A DNA stretch of 64,000 bases from the NCBI GenBank assembly GCA_002842515.1, contig PHDC01000002.1:316744-380743 (forward strand). Direction: 5' to 3'. Under the pieces are notes generated by a model. It was given only the letters and a program-made list of their open reading frames with translations. It searched no databases and had not been told where the DNA came from. A program made the position numbers and the translations under genes. This document shows, one piece after another, positions 39,380 through 49,308 of the stretch; positions within the stretch are counted from its first letter, which is position 1, and every line of letters starts with the position of its first letter. Origin of the DNA: Bacteroidetes bacterium HGW-Bacteroidetes-5 (GTDB taxonomy: Bacteria > Bacteroidota > Bacteroidia > Bacteroidales > UBA932).

Positions 39380-40116
39380 TGTCAACTGCAGAACCACTAC
39401 TGCTCTACATTGAAACCAGTACTGAGGTTTGCTCTGTAGCAATATCCTCTTCAGATGTGGTTTTATACCGAAAAATTGTTCGGGAACCAAAAGCTCACGC
39501 CCGAATAATTGCCCCTATGATTGAAGATCTTTTCAAGGAGGTGGGCTTTGGAATTGAGAAGTGTGACGCAGTTGTTGTGAGCGAAGGGCCCGGCTCATAC
39601 ACAGGATTGAGGGTCGGAGTTGCTCTGGCTAAAGGGCTCTGTTTCGCATCCAGAAAACCTTTGATATCGGTAGGATCTCTGGATTTACTGGCCAATTTGG
39701 CATCAGATATAGTTCTCTCACAAAAATCGTCTCAAGAGTACTCCGGTGTAGAGTCAATAGTTCCTATGATTGATGCCAGAAGGATGGAGGTATATACTGC
39801 AACCTATACAAAAGATGCTCAGAGGTTGACACCGGTTGAGGCATTGGTCGTTGATGAAAATAGTTTTGCAGTTCTCCTTTCTAAGGGAGTTACCTTATTT
39901 TGCGGAGATGGATCGGCAAAAGTAAGTACAATAATTGACCATCCAAATGCAAAATTCCTCTCCATAGACTCTATAGCAGAAGGTATGGTAAAGAGAGCAG
40001 TAACGAAGTTCCGAGAGGGACTCTTTGAAGATGTTGCCTATTTCGAGCCTTTCTACTTAAAAGATTTTAGAGCAGGAGTCTCAAAAAGAGGTCCGCTCAA
40101 TATGAAGAGCAGATAG
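39379..40116 (+). CDS. tsaB: tRNA threonylcarbamoyladenosine biosynthesis protein TsaB
   Basis: LLYIETSTEVCSVAIS; VVVSEGPGSYTGLRVGVALAKGLCFA; TAATG overlap with preceding gene. Confidence 0.92.
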   Translation: MSTAEPLLLYIETSTEVCSVAISSSDVVLYRKIVREPKAHARIIAPMIEDLFKEVGFGIEKCDAVVVSEGPGSYTGLRVGVALAKGLCFASRKPLISVGSLDLLANLASDIVLSQKSSQEYSGVESIVPMIDARRMEVYTATYTKDAQRLTPVEALVVDENSFAVLLSKGVTLFCGDGSAKVSTIIDHPNAKFLSIDSIAEGMVKRAVTKFREGLFEDVAYFEPFYLKDFRAGVSKRGPLNMKSR

Positions 40117-40120
40117 TCTC

Positions 40121-41275
40121 CTATTTTAAAAGTGATGCCAATTTAGTTTCCAGTGCCGCTCCGTAAATATTTTTCGCAACAATGGATCCGCTTCTGTCTA
40201 TGAGAAAATTTGCCGGAAGATTCTGTATATTGTAAGTAGTTATTGCAGAAGAGTTTGCTCCAAGTCCATCACAAACACTTATCCAAGGAATCTGTTGCTC
40301 TGCAACAGCTCTTGCCCAGGCAGTTTTGTCTGTATCTGCCGATACCTGATAGATTTCAAACCCTTTTGAATTATATTTATCGTAAAGATCGAAGTACTCT
40401 CTGGTTTGCATCCTCTGGTTTGCATCTGTAACACTCCAGAATGAGAGAAGTATAACCTTACCGGAAAGATCACTCAACAAACGAATATTGGCCTTTGTAT
40501 CGGGGAGAGAGAGCTCCGGAAACCCTCTTTGTGATGCATCAAGGATTTTTGAGTTAATAATCTCCGATCTCTCTCGTACGGTAATTTCATCCATCAGCCT
40601 TGAAACATATTTTGATCCTGGGTAGATTACCTGAAGTGAGTCGTAAACTCGGCGAAACAGAAGAACATCTCTAAGATCTGCAAAGAGGGGAACATCCGAA
40701 GAGAATCTATGATAGAGCAGAATCATATTTGTTATAGATCCCGAGTTGGTGTAGATGTATTTTATTGCATCCTGTTTTTGCTTAACATAGACCGAACCCA
40801 ATGCATAGTTTAGTTCCGTCATCTTTTGTGCATCATTCGCGCTTACTGCCTCTTGCATCTTAACTCTTAGGGAGTCAAACTTTGCTTGTGATTGTGATAT
40901 CTTTTTTTCAAGTGATATGAGCAGCGAACTCTCGGCAGAGCCCTCAACTATAGGATTGGTACCTAAAGTGTCTGTTTGTAGCTTCACCTTTTCTCCCGGA
41001 AGCAGAATCAGAGATGCAATTTTTCTATCCTTGTAGTATAGATAATAGAATTCCGGTGATGCTGAGGTGAGTTTTATATTGTATCTGAACTCCCCTTTTT
41101 GGTCAAGTTTTATGGTGTCCAGAACATTTTGAACATTTATATTCAATATTTTAACAACTATTTCACTATTGGCAAGACCGTCTACTTTTCCCTCCACCTT
41201 AGCTCTGTGACTCTTGGTTGTGCACGAAACTACCAGAATAAGAGATAGAATCAGGGCAATTGAATTTCTGATCAT
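40121..41275 (-). CDS. Lipoprotein with DUF4369-like and thioredoxin-like (TlpA/AhpC-type) domain lacking CxxC
   Basis: Lipobox VVSC; VILLSFWSVTDANQRMQTREYFDLYDKYNSKGFEIYQVSAD. Confidence 0.75.
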   Translation of the reverse strand: MIRNSIALILSLILVVSCTTKSHRAKVEGKVDGLANSEIVVKILNINVQNVLDTIKLDQKGEFRYNIKLTSASPEFYYLYYKDRKIASLILLPGEKVKLQTDTLGTNPIVEGSAESSLLISLEKKISQSQAKFDSLRVKMQEAVSANDAQKMTELNYALGSVYVKQKQDAIKYIYTNSGSITNMILLYHRFSSDVPLFADLRDVLLFRRVYDSLQVIYPGSKYVSRLMDEITVRERSEIINSKILDASQRGFPELSLPDTKANIRLLSDLSGKVILLSFWSVTDANQRMQTREYFDLYDKYNSKGFEIYQVSADTDKTAWARAVAEQQIPWISVCDGLGANSSAITTYNIQNLPANFLIDRSGSIVAKNIYGAALETKLASLLK

Positions 41276-41289
41276 AATAAGATATTGAG

Positions 41290-41688
41290 TTATAATTTTA
41301 TTTTTGAGTTGATGGCATTTGCAATTTCTGCCATTTCACTGCTCTCAAGTTTGAATTTTGGTTTTCTGAAATCCATATCGCTCTCGCTGTTTATGGGAAT
41401 CAAATGGATATGAGCGTGAGGAACCTCCATTCCAAGAACTGCTACCCCAACCCTTTTACAAGGGATGACCTCTTTTATCCCCTTAGCCACCCTCTGTGCG
41501 AAGGCGAACATAGCGGCTAACTCTTCACTCTCCATATCAAAAATATAGTCAGTCTCACTCTTTGGCACTACCAATGTGTGCCCTTTTGATACCGGATTGA
41601 TATCCAAAAAGGCATAGAAGCGCTCACTCTCGGCAACCTTGAATGATGGAATCTCTCCGGCTATGATTTTTGAGAAAATTGTAGCCAT
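41290..41688 (-). CDS. HIT family protein
   Basis: FSKIIAGEIPSFKVAES; HAHIHLIPI histidine triad. Confidence 0.93.
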   Translation of the reverse strand: MATIFSKIIAGEIPSFKVAESERFYAFLDINPVSKGHTLVVPKSETDYIFDMESEELAAMFAFAQRVAKGIKEVIPCKRVGVAVLGMEVPHAHIHLIPINSESDMDFRKPKFKLESSEMAEIANAINSKIKL

Positions 41689-41691
41689 AAT

Positions 41692-42165
41692 CTATTTTGA
41701 AATCTCCAGAATTTCGAATTTAACTACTCCTGAAGGAACCTTAACTTCAACTATATTACCCTTCTCCTTACCAATAAGAGCCTTGCCGATAGGTGTGGCA
41801 GCAGCTAGCTTTCCCTCCCTCAGATTTGCCTCTGTCTCTCCCACCAGGGTATACTCCACAACTGAATTATTATTAAGGTTTTTTAACTTAACCTTGTTCA
41901 TAATCTGTATGTGAGTTGTATTGATTCTTGACTCATCAATTATCCTGGCATTGGCTATCATCTCCTCGAGTTTTGAGATTTTTAACTCCAGAAGCCCCTG
42001 AGCCTCTTTCGCTGCATCGTACTCTGCATTCTCCGAGAGGTCCCCCTTATCTCTCGCCTCTGCTATCTGTCGTGATATGGCAGGTCGTTCAACGGATACC
42101 AGTTGATGAAAGTCTGCCTTAAGCTTCTCTAAGCCCTCTAGGGTTAAATAATGAATTTTTGACAT
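41692..42165 (-). CDS. greA: Transcription elongation factor GreA
   Basis: EARDKGDLSENAEYDAAKEAQGLLE; PIGKALIGKEKGNIVEVKVPSG. Confidence 0.95.
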   Translation of the reverse strand: MSKIHYLTLEGLEKLKADFHQLVSVERPAISRQIAEARDKGDLSENAEYDAAKEAQGLLELKISKLEEMIANARIIDESRINTTHIQIMNKVKLKNLNNNSVVEYTLVGETEANLREGKLAAATPIGKALIGKEKGNIVEVKVPSGVVKFEILEISK

Positions 42166-42243
42166 AATATAGAAAAATTAAAAAGAATCCTGCAGAACAG
42201 GACTCTTTGTACAAAGATAAAAAACATTTTATTAATAAAAAAA

Positions 42244-42738
42244 CTAATCCCGGAATTTAGGGGCGGCAATCTCAGAATAGATAATTAACATAGCAGGGTC
42301 AAAGCCCCCTTTAAAAACTCCATCCGAAAGTGCGCTCTCACTTTCATAATCGTGGTCTGCAATTTCGGCACTGTCATAAATATCTCTGGGTGTAGTATCA
42401 ACTAATGGTTCAAACGATTGAAGAGGTATAACCGGTACATACTCAATTTTACTCTCACTCTTAACTGCCACAGGAGTAGCCTCAACTCTCTGAGATGTTA
42501 TTGAGGCATAGGGGTCCTCAAAATCATAATCAAAATCTTTACGATCTCTCTCATCATCCTCTAAAATATCTGCAAACAGAGCAGATATCGAGTTTTTTGG
42601 CTTTTCTTCATAGCCTCCGGTTTCGTAGGAGGGGTTGCTTTTCATAGCAGCTTTACGCTCCCGCTTCTTCTTCTCACTGAAGATCTGATATGCCATTATT
42701 GCGACTGCGGCAAGAATGGAGATAATTGTTGAATCCAT
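42244..42738 (-). CDS. Hypothetical single-pass membrane protein, acidic
   Basis: N-terminal TM (IISILAAVAIMAYQIFSEKKKRERK) then Asp/Glu-rich region; between ribF and greA. Confidence 0.6.
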   Translation of the reverse strand: MDSTIISILAAVAIMAYQIFSEKKKRERKAAMKSNPSYETGGYEEKPKNSISALFADILEDDERDRKDFDYDFEDPYASITSQRVEATPVAVKSESKIEYVPVIPLQSFEPLVDTTPRDIYDSAEIADHDYESESALSDGVFKGGFDPAMLIIYSEIAAPKFRD

Positions 42739-42752
42739 TGTATACCTGAATA

Positions 42753-43673
42753 TTACCTTAATTTTTCAAAATTCTCCGGCAGAATTGTCATTGCGCTCTC
42801 TCTATCTCTGACAAGCTGCTCTTTGAGCTCCTGCAAAGATGCAAATTTATGTTCATCCCGAAGCCTTTTTACAAACTCAATTTTAAAAGAGAGCCCGTAA
42901 ATATCATCTTCAAAATCCAGAATATGAGTCTCAATGGTCTTTTCACTCATATTTGAGACTGTAGGCCTTGTTCCGATATTTGTAATTCCTCTGTAGCTCT
43001 TTCCCAAACTCTCTGCCCATACTGCATAAACACCATCAGCCGGCAATAGTTTAAGAGGTTCATAAAGCATAATGTTGGCTGTGGGAAAGCCGATGGTTCT
43101 CCCTATCCTTTGACCCTCGACCACTACCCCCTCCAATCCGTAGCGATATCCAAGCATAATGTTCGCCCTCTCTATGTTTCCTCCAAGAAGTGACTCCCGA
43201 ATTTTTGTTGAGCTGATTATAGTACTATCTGAATCATTTCCGCTAACAAACTCATCTACCCTCACAGGGGTAATCCCTACAGAGTTCGCTATCTCAAACA
43301 TCTGCTCCTGAGTCTGATCAAGATCGCTTCCCACCCTATGATCGTAACCAACAACAAGGGTAGTCACTCCGTAGCAATCCTTTAAATAATTCCGGAAGAA
43401 CTGCTCTGTGGTTTGCCGGGCAAAATCCCTGTCAAAAGTGAGAACGTGAACATCGTCAATGCCCATCGAGTGAAGAAGTTTTCTCTTCTCCTCAAGAGAT
43501 GTAAGTAGCCTGAACCTGGCTGCATCCTGTTGCAAAACGGCTCTGGGATGGGGCCAGAATGTAATTACCGCAGATCTCCCATTCTGTTCTTTCGCAAGAG
43601 AACATACCCTCTCCAGCACAGCGGAATGACCTCTGTGAACTCCATCAAAGAATCCTGTACTGGCTATAACCAT
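42753..43673 (-). CDS. ribF: Bifunctional riboflavin kinase/FAD synthetase
   Basis: GFFDGVHRGHSAVLERV; GRTIGFPTANI; GITNIGTRPTV. Confidence 0.93.
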   Translation of the reverse strand: MVIASTGFFDGVHRGHSAVLERVCSLAKEQNGRSAVITFWPHPRAVLQQDAARFRLLTSLEEKRKLLHSMGIDDVHVLTFDRDFARQTTEQFFRNYLKDCYGVTTLVVGYDHRVGSDLDQTQEQMFEIANSVGITPVRVDEFVSGNDSDSTIISSTKIRESLLGGNIERANIMLGYRYGLEGVVVEGQRIGRTIGFPTANIMLYEPLKLLPADGVYAVWAESLGKSYRGITNIGTRPTVSNMSEKTIETHILDFEDDIYGLSFKIEFVKRLRDEHKFASLQELKEQLVRDRESAMTILPENFEKLR

Positions 43674-46600
43674 TTCACTAAATCAAAATCCTGTCGGTGC
43701 GGCAATTTTGGGTTCTTTGCATATAGCCGCCCCGCCAGACTGAATGCCCCGGCAGTATCGGCAAGAATTGAACACCTGTATTTTGCTGCTCCCGAAACAT
43801 ACTCTATAAATTCAAAATCTATGGTCTTTACAATATGAGGGTTGCCCTCTATTCCATTCTCTGCAATAATCATCTCAACCCCTATCTCATCGTGTTTGAG
43901 GTCTCCGGTTGAGATTATTATCTCTGCCGTAAACTCCTCGCCCAGAGAGATGTCTGTTCTCGTATTGTCCGGTTTGTTATAGCTGATTACCTCAATAAAA
44001 GGCCATTCGTTTCTCACCCGTTTTTTCCATTGTGCAATCTCCCGGGCAAGTGCAAAATCATCTGCAGCTATTTCTATATGTCTCTTTTTTAATTTATTGT
44101 AGAAACGATCCAGATAGTCACTCAACATCCTGTTGGTGGTAAAGTTGCCTGCTACCTTCGCAATTGTATTTTTTATGATCTCAATCCACTCGACAGGAAG
44201 TTTACTCTTACCGGTAACATTATAAAACAGAGGGGTAATCTCATTCTCCAACATATTATATATTGTTGCCGCATCCAGTTCATTCTGAAAATCCTGATTT
44301 TCATATGTTCTCTCAAGTGGGAGTGCCCATCCTGCGCCCTCTTTATACCCTTCAACCCACCAACCGTCAAGCACAGAGAAGTGCATAACTCCATTCATTA
44401 CAGCCTTTTCGCCACTTGTTCCGGATGCCTCAAGTGGTCTTGTAGGTGTGTTCATCCAGATATCAACTCCCTGCACCAGGTACTTAGCTAGAGTTATATC
44501 ATACCCCGGTATAAAGAGAACCTTTCCAATAAACTCAGGCATTACAGAGATCTCAACGATTCTCTTTATCAGATCCTGACCGGCTTTATCGGCAGGGTGT
44601 GCCTTACCGGCAAACAGAAACTGCACCGGACGCTTGGGATCATTTACAATCTTCTTAAGTCTCTCAAGATCGCGGAAAATGAGGTGGGCACGTTTGTAAG
44701 TTGCAAATCTTCTTGCAAAACCAATTGTGAGCACATCGTCCCTGAGAGTCTCTTTTATCTTTACAATTTGCTCCGGAGTGTAGTGTGTGGTTGTGCTCTG
44801 GTTTGAGAGGGTCTGCTTGATAATATTTATAAGCTTGCTCCTTAGTTTTTTGCGAACATCCCAAATTCTGGAGTCATCTATTTTGTAGATGCCTTCAAAA
44901 CAGCTCTTATCATAGTGGTGGCTCTGGAATTTCTCACCAAAAACCTCTGAGTGAATCTCTTTCCATTCCGGAGCTGTCCAGGTTGGGTAGTGTACACCAT
45001 TTGTCACATAACTTACGTGGAGCTCCTGAGGAAGATATCCCGGCCAGAGTGGAGAGAGAATATCTCTGCTAACCTTGCCGTGAAGCCAGCTCACTCCGTT
45101 AATCTCCTGAGAGAGATTTGCCGCCATATTACTCATTGAAAACTTCTCATTCGGGTCGGCGGGGTCTATCTTTCCCAATGACATCATCATCTCCCAGCTA
45201 ATCTTCATCCTCTTGGGATAGTGAGAAAAGTATCCTCTCAGAATATCCTCGCTAAAGGCGTCGTGACCGGCCGGAACAGGTGTATGGGTGGTATAGAGTG
45301 ACGAGGCTCTCACAACCTCGGTTGCCTCAGCGAATGTAAGTCCGTTCAAGGTTACATACTCCCGCAATCTCTCCAGCCCAATAAATGCCGCGTGACCTTC
45401 GTTGAGGTGGTAAATATCTACCTCCCTGCCAAGAGCTCTCAGAGCCCTAACCCCTCCTATCCCCAGCAGCATCTCCTGCTTGAGACGATTCTCCCAATCT
45501 CCCCCATAAAGATGGTGTGTAATAGCCCTATCTTCGGGCAGATTATCTTCGTGGTCTGTATCCAACAGAATTAGCTCTGTACGGCCTACATCTACCCTCC
45601 AAAGCCTGGCAGTCATATTTCTTCCGGGAAGAGCAATAACTACAGTGGTCCATTTGCCCTGTTCATCTCTTACAGGGGTTGCCGGAATCTTCATAAAGTC
45701 CTGTGGTTCATAGAAGGCAACCTGATCTCCCTGTGCAGATAGTTTTTGAGTAAAGTAGCCATATCTGTAAAGAAGTCCTACGGCAGTCAAAGGCACCATC
45801 ATATCGCTGGCCTCTTTTAAATAGTCTCCGGCAAGAACTCCAAGGCCTCCCGAGTATATCTTAAGAGATTTATCCAACCCGAATTCCATACTGAAGTATG
45901 CAATTTTCACATCGTTTTTATCGCATTTTGCAGATATATACTCCTGAAAATGGTCATATACCGCATCTAGTTTCCGCAGGAATTTTGAATCACTCTCAAG
46001 CTCCTGATAGCGCTTAAGCGACAACATATCCAGCAGATGTATCGGATTTCCCTCGCAGACCTCCCACAAATCTTTATCTACCATCTTAAAGAGCTCTATT
46101 GCATCTTCATTCCAACACCACCATAAATTTCTTGACAATGTCTCCAGATGCTCAAGTCTTTTTGGGAGCCTCTTGTTAATAAGAATTTTACTCCAGATAG
46201 GTTTATTGGCAACATCTTTTTTAAAATCGGAGTGCTCTCTCTCATCTATATTTACCGGGAAAGCGCCTTTATCATTAATCACTTTTGCAATTGCAAGAGA
46301 GTATGCCTCTTTGTAGTAGACTATCTGGTTATCCCAGAGCGCAATCTTTGATATATCTCTGGCAGCAAGGTGCAAGCTCTTTCTCTTTTCATCTGATAGA
46401 TGACTTATGTGTAGAATCTTTTTTACTACACCCTCTACAACCTTTAAGTAGTTAAAGTCTCCTCTCTCAATAATCTCAATTGCCTCCTCCTTTCTCTTAG
46501 AGTGATCTCTCACCCAAAGGCCAAAGCCTGTAAGGGAGGTGGTTATTGTGGGAACTCCGAAAGCCAGACTCTCCAGAGGGGTATACCCCCACGGCTCATA

Positions 46601-47902
46601 ATAGGATGGAAACACGGAGAGGTCCAGACCGCAAAGAAGTTGGTAATATGTGAAGTTGAAAATCCCGTCATTCCCGTTGAGATAGGATGGTATAAAGAGC
46701 AGCTTAACCAAATCTCCCTCTCTGTTAAGAAGGTTTAGTTCATTCACTCTCTTAAGAACCGGATCCCAACTTGGTTCATTTAATGTATGAGATGTATTGG
46801 TGGTATACTCTCCGCCGTTTTGAATTTTGTTTAACAGATCTCTGTCGGCCCCTTTGTGCCCGGCAGGAACGAAGATCCACGCTATAATCTCTCTCTTTAG
46901 ATCTTTGGAACCGTTAAGAGCGCCCAGAGCATCCAAATATACATCAATACCTTTGTTTTTGTATTCGTATCTTCCGCTTATACCAACCATAAGAGCGTTA
47001 TCGGATACCGGAATTCCGGTCATTAGCCGGGCAATCTCAATCAACTTTTTCTTTGCACTTTTCGCACAAATCTTATACTCATTCTCTTTTGGAGTAAAAC
47101 TGTTTTCAAAGCCGTTTGGTGTCACCACATCTACCTTCCTGCCAAGAAAGTGGCTGCACTCACGGGCGGTTATATCCGAAACTGTAGTGAAAACATCTGC
47201 CTGGTTTGCAGCAATTTTCTCAAGTGAGTGCTTGGATACCACATTAAACTCCTGCGCCTTCTCCTCGGGAGAGTACTGGGTCATATTGTCATAGAGGGGA
47301 AGATTATTTCCGGCAATCGACCTTCCGACAACCGTTGCGTGAGTAGTGAAAACTGTTGCAACAGGCAGGTTTGTGGTTTTAAGATAGAGAACTCCGGCAC
47401 CTGTCATCCACTCGTGAAACTGAGCAACTGCCTTGTGATGAGGAGCAAGGTTGAACTTTACATAACTCTCTATAACTTTACCGGTTGCATAACCAAATAG
47501 AGTGCTCTCTAAATAGTCCCAGTGTCCGGCTATTGAGTCCAACCCGTATTTTATCCAGAACTCTGTCAGTATCTCATCTTTTTTAGAGAGAAATGTACTG
47601 AAGTCTACCAGAATTACTATTGGGGTTCCTGAAACATTCCATCTCCCCACTCTTATCCGGAGCCCCTCTTGCGCAGCTTTTCCTCTCCAGGCACGCAAAA
47701 GATTCTGGTCTTCAAGAAATTCAGGATTTTTTTCGGTATCCCTCCATACGTCGGGCCCAATAAGTATATGATTGTTTTGAAGCTCTTTAGAAAGATTTAA
47801 TGCCTTAGTGGCTATAACTGTATGTATCCCTCCAACTTTATTACACACCTCCCAACTAACCTCAAAAAGATAATCGGGTGATACAAACTTTTTTTCTGAC
47901 AT
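43664..47902 (-). CDS. Glycogen synthase (GT3-like) / alpha-glucan phosphorylase (GT35) fusion
   Basis: N-terminal YLFEVSWEVCNKVGGIHTVIATKA GT3-like; C-terminal phosphorylase YFSMEFGLDKSLKIYSGGLGVLAGDYLKEASD. Confidence 0.88.
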   Translation of the reverse strand: MSEKKFVSPDYLFEVSWEVCNKVGGIHTVIATKALNLSKELQNNHILIGPDVWRDTEKNPEFLEDQNLLRAWRGKAAQEGLRIRVGRWNVSGTPIVILVDFSTFLSKKDEILTEFWIKYGLDSIAGHWDYLESTLFGYATGKVIESYVKFNLAPHHKAVAQFHEWMTGAGVLYLKTTNLPVATVFTTHATVVGRSIAGNNLPLYDNMTQYSPEEKAQEFNVVSKHSLEKIAANQADVFTTVSDITARECSHFLGRKVDVVTPNGFENSFTPKENEYKICAKSAKKKLIEIARLMTGIPVSDNALMVGISGRYEYKNKGIDVYLDALGALNGSKDLKREIIAWIFVPAGHKGADRDLLNKIQNGGEYTTNTSHTLNEPSWDPVLKRVNELNLLNREGDLVKLLFIPSYLNGNDGIFNFTYYQLLCGLDLSVFPSYYEPWGYTPLESLAFGVPTITTSLTGFGLWVRDHSKRKEEAIEIIERGDFNYLKVVEGVVKKILHISHLSDEKRKSLHLAARDISKIALWDNQIVYYKEAYSLAIAKVINDKGAFPVNIDEREHSDFKKDVANKPIWSKILINKRLPKRLEHLETLSRNLWWCWNEDAIELFKMVDKDLWEVCEGNPIHLLDMLSLKRYQELESDSKFLRKLDAVYDHFQEYISAKCDKNDVKIAYFSMEFGLDKSLKIYSGGLGVLAGDYLKEASDMMVPLTAVGLLYRYGYFTQKLSAQGDQVAFYEPQDFMKIPATPVRDEQGKWTTVVIALPGRNMTARLWRVDVGRTELILLDTDHEDNLPEDRAITHHLYGGDWENRLKQEMLLGIGGVRALRALGREVDIYHLNEGHAAFIGLERLREYVTLNGLTFAEATEVVRASSLYTTHTPVPAGHDAFSEDILRGYFSHYPKRMKISWEMMMSLGKIDPADPNEKFSMSNMAANLSQEINGVSWLHGKVSRDILSPLWPGYLPQELHVSYVTNGVHYPTWTAPEWKEIHSEVFGEKFQSHHYDKSCFEGIYKIDDSRIWDVRKKLRSKLINIIKQTLSNQSTTTHYTPEQIVKIKETLRDDVLTIGFARRFATYKRAHLIFRDLERLKKIVNDPKRPVQFLFAGKAHPADKAGQDLIKRIVEISVMPEFIGKVLFIPGYDITLAKYLVQGVDIWMNTPTRPLEASGTSGEKAVMNGVMHFSVLDGWWVEGYKEGAGWALPLERTYENQDFQNELDAATIYNMLENEITPLFYNVTGKSKLPVEWIEIIKNTIAKVAGNFTTNRMLSDYLDRFYNKLKKRHIEIAADDFALAREIAQWKKRVRNEWPFIEVISYNKPDNTRTDISLGEEFTAEIIISTGDLKHDEIGVEMIIAENGIEGNPHIVKTIDFEFIEYVSGAAKYRCSILADTAGAFSLAGRLYAKNPKLPHRQDFDLVKWL

Positions 47903-47933
47903 TTTTTATAAGTTATATACAATTTGTTTTAAA

Positions 47934-49295
47934 CTATTTGCCGGTTTTCGGCTTCGTTTTAGGTTTTGTCCTCTTTTCCGGTTTTAGAGCCTTCCCGGCT
48001 TTGGGCTTTGATTTTATTTTTGCCTTTTCTCTCTTTATGGGCTCTGCTAATTTTTTTGAGCCACTTTTTTCTGCAATAATTGTTCCACTTAACTCCGGAG
48101 CTGCCGCCAAGGCCTTCTCTACCCTAAGCAGAAAGTCGCTTAAAACATTCATATAGTTTATAAATGCTTCGTATGGAGTGTCGTATGGATTGAAGTATGA
48201 GTGTACTGCTCCGTCCGAGAAAAATTTCGTACACATATAGTAGAAGTGGTCACTCTCCTGAAGTCGCCTGAAATCTGAGAGTAACTTAGGATCGTTAACT
48301 CTTCTTACATCGCTCTCTGCCGAGTAAAGTTTATTGAATGCCTCATTTTGGAGCTCATTTCCAAGCCAGGCACTGGTATCCCTCTCCTCATCTGCCCAGG
48401 AGATAGGGAATGGTACGTGAAGCGGTGCAACAGGCTGATGTTTTATACAAATCTGAGACGGGGTATCGAATGTTACATTTGTCCTGGATAGTACAGCCTC
48501 CGGCAGATGTCTCATAAACTCAAAAATTCCCGATGAAGCACTCTGATGCTCCCCAAATGTTTCGTAATCCATAAAAAGGTTAACAATATCGTCCTTTGCC
48601 AATGTATCGGAGATCCAGGTTACATATTTGTCGGTCGTAAGCGGCCAGTTAGACCAGGATCTGTTGGAAAAGCGAAAAGCGATATCGTCACTGAGGTTGA
48701 AGTTCTTAAGAAGAAGTTTTAGCCTTGGGTTAATAGCATTTGTATAGAGATAGTTCGGACTTTTCCACCCGAGGATATGTTTTGCCCCCTCTGTGAGCAT
48801 TGCTGTAAAACCCATCTCCGAAACCATAGATCCGATAAGATCTGAGTATATAAGCTCTGTGTTACGGAAGACTGTGGGCTTTATTCCGAAGAGTGACTCA
48901 ATCTTTGCGCTATGAATCATAACCTGCTCTTTAAACTCTGTAGGAGATTTCAGAGAGGCCAGAGAGTGGGAATATGTCTCGGCAAGAAACTCCACACAAC
49001 CTGTCTTTGCAAGCTCTTGAAAACTTGATATAACTTCGGGAGCAAACTTCTCAAATTGCTCAATTGCAACTCCGGAGATTGAGAAGGCAACTTTAAAAGC
49101 TCCATTGTACTTTTTTATAAGCTCCCCAAGAAGAGAGTTGGCAGGCAGATAGCACCTGTCCGCAACCCGGCGGAGTATGGTTCTGTTTGCAAAATCGTCG
49201 AAGTAATGGCTCTCCCTGCCTATATCAAAGAATCTGTATAAGCGCAGCCTGTCCGGCTGATGCACCTGAAAATAAAAGCAAATACTTTTTTCCAT
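47934..49295 (-). CDS. Glycoside hydrolase family 57 alpha-amylase-like protein with basic Lys/Pro C-terminal tail
   Basis: ICFYFQVHQPDRLRLYRFFDIG; tail KREKAKIKSKPKAGKALKPEKRTKPKTKPKTGK. Confidence 0.85.
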   Translation of the reverse strand: MEKSICFYFQVHQPDRLRLYRFFDIGRESHYFDDFANRTILRRVADRCYLPANSLLGELIKKYNGAFKVAFSISGVAIEQFEKFAPEVISSFQELAKTGCVEFLAETYSHSLASLKSPTEFKEQVMIHSAKIESLFGIKPTVFRNTELIYSDLIGSMVSEMGFTAMLTEGAKHILGWKSPNYLYTNAINPRLKLLLKNFNLSDDIAFRFSNRSWSNWPLTTDKYVTWISDTLAKDDIVNLFMDYETFGEHQSASSGIFEFMRHLPEAVLSRTNVTFDTPSQICIKHQPVAPLHVPFPISWADEERDTSAWLGNELQNEAFNKLYSAESDVRRVNDPKLLSDFRRLQESDHFYYMCTKFFSDGAVHSYFNPYDTPYEAFINYMNVLSDFLLRVEKALAAAPELSGTIIAEKSGSKKLAEPIKREKAKIKSKPKAGKALKPEKRTKPKTKPKTGK

Positions 49296-49308
49296 AACTT
49301 CTAGTTTT

